A DNA stretch of 10,514 bases from Variovorax sp. (lineage in GTDB: Bacteria; Pseudomonadota; Gammaproteobacteria; Burkholderiales; Burkholderiaceae_C): assembly GCA_028292835.1 (NCBI GenBank), contig JAQGLP010000266.1, forward strand, positions 1 to 10,514, written 5' to 3'. The notes under the pieces were generated by a model. It was not told the origin of the DNA, made no database searches, and saw only the letters and a list, made by a program, of their open reading frames with translations. Both the position numbers and the translations under genes were made by a program. Positions 6,818-10,514 of the stretch are shown here, piece after piece (positions within the stretch are counted from its first letter, which is position 1; every line of letters begins with the position of its first letter).

Positions 6818-7720
6818 TCAAACAACGCTTCGATGGCGCGCGATGCAGGTGTCGAGCACCTCGTCGCCCGGGCGCTGCCACCAGTCGAGCTGAGAGAAGA
6901 TCTCGACCTCGCTGAAGCCCGCGAAGCCGGCGGCCTCGACCCAGCCGCGGATTTTCTTCAGTTCGACCACGCCGTCGCCCATCATTCCGCGGTCGCTCAG
7001 GAGGTCCCGCGTCGGGGCAAGCCAGTCGCAGACGTGGTAGGCCAGCAGGCGCCGTCGCCCCGCGCGGGCGATCTGCTGTTCGAGCTTGGGGTCCCACCAG
7101 ACGTGGTAGATGTCGAGCGCGACGCCCAGGGCGGCCGGCTGCGCCCCGCTCCCATTGTCGGGGCCTTGCGGGTCGAGTTCGTCGCAAAGGTCGAGCGCCT
7201 GCTCGAGCGTGTTGACGCAGGCCCGGTCCGCGGCCTGCATCGGGTGCAGCGGCTCGATCGCCAGCGGCATGCCGACCTCGCGTGCGTACGCCAGCGACGC
7301 GGCGATGCCGTCGCGTACCTCGCCGCGTGCGCGCGAGAGGTCCTTGTAAGCGGGCTTGCCGTCCAACGCACCGGGCAATGCGCCGACCACCAGCACCAGA
7401 CAGGGCGCCTCAAGCGTTTTGGCCTCGTCGATCGCGCGGCGGTTGTCGTCGAGCGCGGCCTTCAGGCCGGCCGCGTCGGCCGCCGGGAAGAAGCCGCCCC
7501 GACAGTACCCGGACAGGCCGATGCCGTGCGCCTTGAGCTGCCTGGCGACCCTGCCGAGCCCCGCGGCGGCGACCTGGTCGCGCCATGGGCTGATGGCCCG
7601 GATGCCCCGCGCGGCGCACTGATCGATGATGCGGCCGAGCGGTGTTTCCTGGCCCGACTGCTTGCGCACCGTGGCGGTGTTGATCGACAGCCAGTCGTGG
7701 TCCTGCGAGAAGTCGCGCAT
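6818..7720 (-). CDS. Sugar phosphate isomerase/epimerase-like TIM-barrel protein
   Basis: This 300-residue protein is of the xylose-isomerase-like TIM-barrel superfamily (AP endonuclease 2 fold), which includes IolE, hydroxypyruvate isomerase and sugar epimerases. Likely divalent-metal ligands are E156 in PLAIEPLHP, D203 and H206 in GVALDIYHVWWDP, H229 in AYHVCDW, and E271 or E273 in GFSEVEIFS, ordered along the chain as in the family. An early GIRAISPWRDQ segment is typical of these proteins. The ATG at 7720 has a GGAAGG site inside the end of the previous gene, and only five bases lie between the genes. It is the last gene of the trio with the DUF993 protein and the Gfo/Idh oxidoreductase, so it probably isomerises or epimerises an oxidised sugar. 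Substrate unknown. Confidence 0.92.
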   Translation of the reverse strand: MRDFSQDHDWLSINTATVRKQSGQETPLGRIIDQCAARGIRAISPWRDQVAAAGLGRVARQLKAHGIGLSGYCRGGFFPAADAAGLKAALDDNRRAIDEAKTLEAPCLVLVVGALPGALDGKPAYKDLSRARGEVRDGIAASLAYAREVGMPLAIEPLHPMQAADRACVNTLEQALDLCDELDPQGPDNGSGAQPAALGVALDIYHVWWDPKLEQQIARAGRRRLLAYHVCDWLAPTRDLLSDRGMMGDGVVELKKIRGWVEAAGFAGFSEVEIFSQLDWWQRPGDEVLDTCIARHRSVV

Positions 7721-7725
7721 GCCGT

Positions 7726-8913
7726 TCAGCCTTCCACGCCGTGCAGCGCCAGCAGCGTCTTCATGCGACGCACCGCGAGCTCGGGCTGCTCCAGCAGATG
7801 GGCCGCATCGGCCAGACGGAACAGTTCGGCGAAATGCGGCAGCGATCGCGTGCTTTGCTGCCCGCCGACCATGGTGAAATGTTCTTGATGGCCGTTGAGC
7901 CAGGCCATGAACACCACGCCCGTCTTGTAGAAGCGCGTGGGCGCCGCGAAGATGTGGCGTGACAGCGCCACCGTGGGGCCGAGGAGAGCGTGGAAGCGCT
8001 CCACGTTGCCTTGCGCGAGTTCGCCCAGCGCCGCGCTTGCCGCGGGCGCGATGGCGTCGAAGATGCCCAGCAGCGCGTCGCTGTGTCCGTGGGTCGGCAC
8101 ATCGCCGAAGCCGTCGCCCGCGATCAACTCGGCGTAGTTGAAGTCGTCGCCGGTGTACATGCGCACGCCGGCGGGGAGGCGCCGGCGCATCGCGATCTCC
8201 TTGTCCTTGTCGAGCAGCGAGATCTTGATGCCGTCGACCTTCTCCGGATGGGCGGCAATGATGTCCAGCGCCGTGTCCATGGCGGCGTCGAGGTCCTTCG
8301 TGCCCCAGTAGCCGGCCAGGGCGGGATCGAACATGTCGCCGAGCCAGTGCAGAACCACCGGCTGCCTGGCCTGCGTCAGCACACGTTCGTACACGCGTTC
8401 GTAGTCGCCCGGGTTTTTCGCGACGCGCGCCAGCGCGCGGCTCGCCATCACGATCAGCTTGCCGCCCAGCGCCTCGATGGCGGCCATCTGTTCCTCGTAG
8501 CCGCGGATCACGTCATCGACGCTCCTCACGTCGTCGAGGTTCAGATGGTCGGTGCCGCAACCGGACGCGACTAGCGCGCCGGGCACATCCTGGGCCGCAT
8601 CGAGCGAGCGCCGGATCAGTTCGAGCGAGGTCGGCCAGTCGAGCCCCATGCCGCGCTGGGCGGTGTCCATCGCCTCGGCCACGCCGAGGCCGAGCGACCA
8701 GAGATGGCGGCGGTAGGCGATGGTGGCGTCCCAGTCGACGGCGCATTGCAGCCACGGGTCGATGGCGGCCAGCGGGTCGGCCACGACGTGCGCGGCCGAA
8801 TAGGCGATGCGGTCGAACTTGACGCCGATCGGGGGCTTGACGGGCGTGGTGCCGCGCAGCGTGTACGGGGCGAGCGCGCCGCTCGCGATGGGGAGGGAGA
8901 GAGCGATGGCCAT
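7726..8913 (-). CDS. DUF993 protein (dihydrodipicolinate synthase-like aldolase family)
   Basis: A 395-residue protein that I match to the DUF993 family, usually labelled 'dihydrodipicolinate synthase family protein'. Family features include a conserved basic N-terminal patch (GVKFDRIAYSAAHVVAD), ASGCGTDHLN near residue 116, VVLHWLGDMFDPAL near 186, DGIKISLLDKDKE near 227, and YTGDDFNYAELI near 253. In DHDPS/NAL aldolases a lysine forms a Schiff base with the keto substrate; K230 in GIKIS is the best candidate here, by inference only. The frame is open far upstream over the oxidoreductase gene, but the ATG at 8913 follows that gene's stop by eight bases and begins the recognisable protein. 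No clear Shine-Dalgarno is visible, so coupling to the oxidoreductase is likely. A retro-aldol or decarboxylating step after sugar oxidation would fit, but this is not established. Confidence 0.88.
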   Translation of the reverse strand: MAIALSLPIASGALAPYTLRGTTPVKPPIGVKFDRIAYSAAHVVADPLAAIDPWLQCAVDWDATIAYRRHLWSLGLGVAEAMDTAQRGMGLDWPTSLELIRRSLDAAQDVPGALVASGCGTDHLNLDDVRSVDDVIRGYEEQMAAIEALGGKLIVMASRALARVAKNPGDYERVYERVLTQARQPVVLHWLGDMFDPALAGYWGTKDLDAAMDTALDIIAAHPEKVDGIKISLLDKDKEIAMRRRLPAGVRMYTGDDFNYAELIAGDGFGDVPTHGHSDALLGIFDAIAPAASAALGELAQGNVERFHALLGPTVALSRHIFAAPTRFYKTGVVFMAWLNGHQEHFTMVGGQQSTRSLPHFAELFRLADAAHLLEQPELAVRRMKTLLALHGVEG

Positions 8914-8921
8914 GGAATGAC

Positions 8922-10085
8922 TCAGATCTTCAGCGTCGGCACGTCGATCCAGCGGCGGTCCTGCCAGCTTTCGAGCGCGGCCTCGACCAGCTGCACGCCC
9001 TTGGCGCCCTCGGGCAGCGTCCACTTGTAGGGCGCGTTTTCGACCACATGGCGGATGAAGTGTTCCCACTGGATCTTGAAGCCGTTGTCGTAGACCTGCG
9101 AGTCGGGGATCTCCTGCCACTGGTCGAAGAAGTTCATGGTCTGCTTCTCGTCCGGATTCCACACCGGGCGGGGCGTGGCGACGCGCGACTGCGCGCGGCA
9201 CGAGGACAGACCCGCGACGGCCGAGCCGTCGGTGCCGTCGACGTGGAAGGTCACGAGATCGTCGCGGCGCACGCGCGTGGCCCAGCTCATGTTGATCTGG
9301 GCGACGACCGGCTCGCCGTTGTGCCCCTTGAGCTGGCAGGTGGCGTAGGCCGCGTCGTCGGCGGTGGCCTGGTAGGGCTTGCCTTCCTCGTCCCAGCGCG
9401 TGGGAATGTGCGTGGCTCCGAGGCAGGAGACCGACTGCACCTCGCCGAACAGGTTGTCCAGCACGTAGCGCCAGTGGCACATCATGTCGAGGATCATGCC
9501 GCCGCCGTCTTCCTTGCGGTAGTTCCACGAGGGCCGCTGAATCGGCTGGAGATCGCCCTCGAACACCCAGTAGCCGAACTCCAGGCGCACGCTCAGCATG
9601 CGGCCGAAGAAGCCGGCGCGGCGCAGCATGTCGAGCTTGCGCAGGCCGGGCAGGAAGAGCTTGTCCTGCACCGCGCCGTGCTTCAAGCCCGAGCCTTCGG
9701 CGAGGCGGGCGATCTCGACGGCCTCGTTCAAGTTGGTCGCGATGGGCTTTTCGCAGTACACGTGCTTGCCGGCGCGGATCGCCTTGGCCAGCAGGGTGGG
9801 GCGCATCTGCGTGGTGCCGGCGTCGAAGAAGATCGTGTCCTCCTTGTTCTCGAGCGCGCGGTCGAGGTCGGTGCCCCAGCGCTGGATGCCGTGCGCCTGG
9901 GCCAGCGCCTGGATCTTCTCGGCGTTGCGGCCGATGAGGATCGGGTCGGGCATGACCTTGTCGCCGTTCGACAGCGTGACGCCGCCCTGGGCGCGGATCG
10001 CGACGATGGAGCGGATCAGGTGCTGGTTCATGCCCATGCGTCCGGTGACGCCGTGCATGATGATTCCAAGTCGTTGGGTTGCCAT
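8922..10085 (-). CDS. Gfo/Idh/MocA-family NAD(P)-dependent oxidoreductase
   Basis: A 387-residue cytosolic dehydrogenase. The N-terminal Rossmann fold has a glycine-rich loop, G12-VTG-RMG18, after the first strand, then TIFFDAGTTQMRP and the family hallmark CEKPIAT with EKP at 112-114, followed by the C-terminal substrate domain (EDGGGMILDMMCHWRY, with the usual active-site region). These enzymes oxidise or reduce sugars, inositols and related polyols with NAD(P). The open frame continues upstream to 10439, but the ATG at 10085 is chosen: the Rossmann strand begins there and AGGAAAGA lies just before it. It is the first intact gene of a trio, eight bases before the DUF993 gene. The protein is longer than the common 330-350 residues and the loop lacks the plain GxGxxG spacing, so it belongs to a distinct subgroup. 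Substrate unknown. Confidence 0.92.
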   Translation of the reverse strand: MATQRLGIIMHGVTGRMGMNQHLIRSIVAIRAQGGVTLSNGDKVMPDPILIGRNAEKIQALAQAHGIQRWGTDLDRALENKEDTIFFDAGTTQMRPTLLAKAIRAGKHVYCEKPIATNLNEAVEIARLAEGSGLKHGAVQDKLFLPGLRKLDMLRRAGFFGRMLSVRLEFGYWVFEGDLQPIQRPSWNYRKEDGGGMILDMMCHWRYVLDNLFGEVQSVSCLGATHIPTRWDEEGKPYQATADDAAYATCQLKGHNGEPVVAQINMSWATRVRRDDLVTFHVDGTDGSAVAGLSSCRAQSRVATPRPVWNPDEKQTMNFFDQWQEIPDSQVYDNGFKIQWEHFIRHVVENAPYKWTLPEGAKGVQLVEAALESWQDRRWIDVPTLKI

Positions 10086-10090
10086 GAGGT

Positions 10091-10098
10091 TCTTTCCT
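10091..10098 (-). promoter_or_regulatory. Ribosome binding site that fixes the oxidoreductase start
   Basis: AGGAAAGA on the minus strand ends five bases before the ATG at 10085. It supports that start over the longer open frame running to 10439, whose extra residues are an Arg/Pro-rich shadow translation. Confidence 0.7.
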
Positions 10099-10120
10099 GA
10101 AGTGGGGGCTTGGCGGCCTG

Positions 10121-10318
10121 TCAGGCGCCGCGAAGCGGTTGCAAGGTGGTCCAGTCGGGATGCGCCCGCGTGGCAAAGCCGGATGCATCGAGAGAGGACA
10201 GGTCGATGCGCCCGCCCTGGACGCGCAGGCGCACGTTGTGGTCGGCGGCTTCGTACAGGCCGGGCTGGGCCCGCAGGAACGCCTGCCGTTCGGCCTCCCC
10301 GGCGCCTTGGCCGGCGCG
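10121..10318 (-). pseudogene. Coding-like C-terminal remnant of an unrecognised protein
   Basis: In the frame that ends at the TGA 10121-10123, about 60 codons read like real protein with strong G/C third positions (GEAERQAFLRAQPGLYEAAD, then VRLRVQGGRIDLSSLDA, ending LQPLRGA). The frame is closed 24 bases further upstream by a TGA (10343-10345) and has no ATG, so it cannot start on its own except perhaps at an internal GTG. It directly follows, in another frame, the point where the upstream Bug sequence stops matching its family. I do not recognise the protein. The simplest reading is the surviving tail of a gene whose front was deleted when it was joined to the Bug gene. An indel inside one gene is the alternative, but the tail does not look like a Bug C-terminus. 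Confidence 0.5.
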
Positions 10319-10514
10319 AACATGCCGATCCAGAAGTTGAACTCAGAGCCGGGCACGCCGGCTTCGGCGGTGGTGGGCACATCGGGGAGGGCGGCGGCGC
10401 GGCGCGGCGAGCCCACCGCCAGCGGCACCAGCTGGCCATTGCGGATCTGGCCGATCACCGGCGCGATCGGCGAGAAGTAGTAGTCGACCCGGCCGGCCAC
10501 CACTTCGGTCACCG
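10300..10514 (-). pseudogene. Bug/TctC-family solute-binding protein, C-terminally truncated; start outside window
   Basis: About 71 codons of a Bug-family periplasmic binding protein enter from the window edge. The family pattern is clear: EVVAGRVDYYFSPIAPVIGQ (compare 'D..AGQVD..F....' in the plus-strand Bug gene), GQLVPLAVGSPRR, ALPDVPTTAEAGVPG and FNFWIGMFAPAKAP. Family members normally continue about 60 residues beyond this last motif, but here the frame turns into an Arg/Cys/Pro/Thr-rich shadow. That frame has no stop until the end of the DUF993 gene at 7726, so the normal stop is lost. An intact version would have been the uptake receptor for the sugar-like trio downstream. A sequencing error alone would not restore a Bug C-terminus. 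Confidence 0.75.

Noticed and set aside
9048..10100. 350-codon plus-strand open frame opposite the oxidoreductase
   Set aside because: It is low-complexity, rich in Val/Ala/Gly/Asp/His, and antisense to a well-supported Gfo/Idh/MocA gene.

Overview
The window is GC-rich, densely packed bacterial DNA with no rRNA, tRNA, insertion sequence or CRISPR array that I can see. Two Bug-type (tripartite tricarboxylate family) binding-protein sequences, a CaiB/BaiF CoA-transferase, a type II lumazine synthase under an FMN riboswitch, and the strong G/C third-position bias all suggest a Burkholderiales betaproteobacterium, perhaps a Comamonadaceae or Alcaligenaceae member. That assignment is an inference from gene content, not from a phylogenetic marker.

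Region 1 (1-4756, plus strand) is a compact catabolic operon: a class III CoA-transferase whose N-terminus lies before the window, a secreted Bug solute-binding protein, a glutathione S-transferase, and a 658-residue aconitase/isopropylmalate-dehydratase-like protein that overlaps the GST by four bases. The last gene carries the small-subunit 'swivel' domain in front of the large [4Fe-4S] domain in one chain. Together the genes look like uptake, CoA activation and hydration/dehydration of an organic acid; the substrate cannot be read from sequence.

Region 2 (4757-4851) is a short convergent intergenic spacer with weak hairpins and an unexplained 38-codon open frame that ends at 4847.

Region 3 (4852-6736, minus strand) is a second operon. 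An FMN riboswitch (about 6585-6736) precedes a type II lumazine synthase gene (ribH), and the ribH stop overlaps the start of a fused protein: an N-terminal six-helix aquaglyceroporin joined to a complete glutaredoxin-type arsenate reductase (ArsC) with all its key residues. A riboflavin-pathway enzyme and an arsenic channel-reductase fusion therefore appear to share one FMN-responsive leader.

Region 4 (6818-10085, minus strand) is a tightly spaced trio: a Gfo/Idh/MocA oxidoreductase, a DUF993 protein related to the dihydrodipicolinate synthase aldolases, and a sugar phosphate isomerase/epimerase TIM-barrel protein. This looks like an oxidation, isomerisation and aldol-cleavage route for an unidentified sugar or polyol. 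Upstream (10121-10514) lies the tail of another Bug binding protein. It loses its C-terminal lobe at about 10300 and is followed in a different frame by the coding-like tail of an unrelated, unrecognised protein, which suggests a deletion junction.
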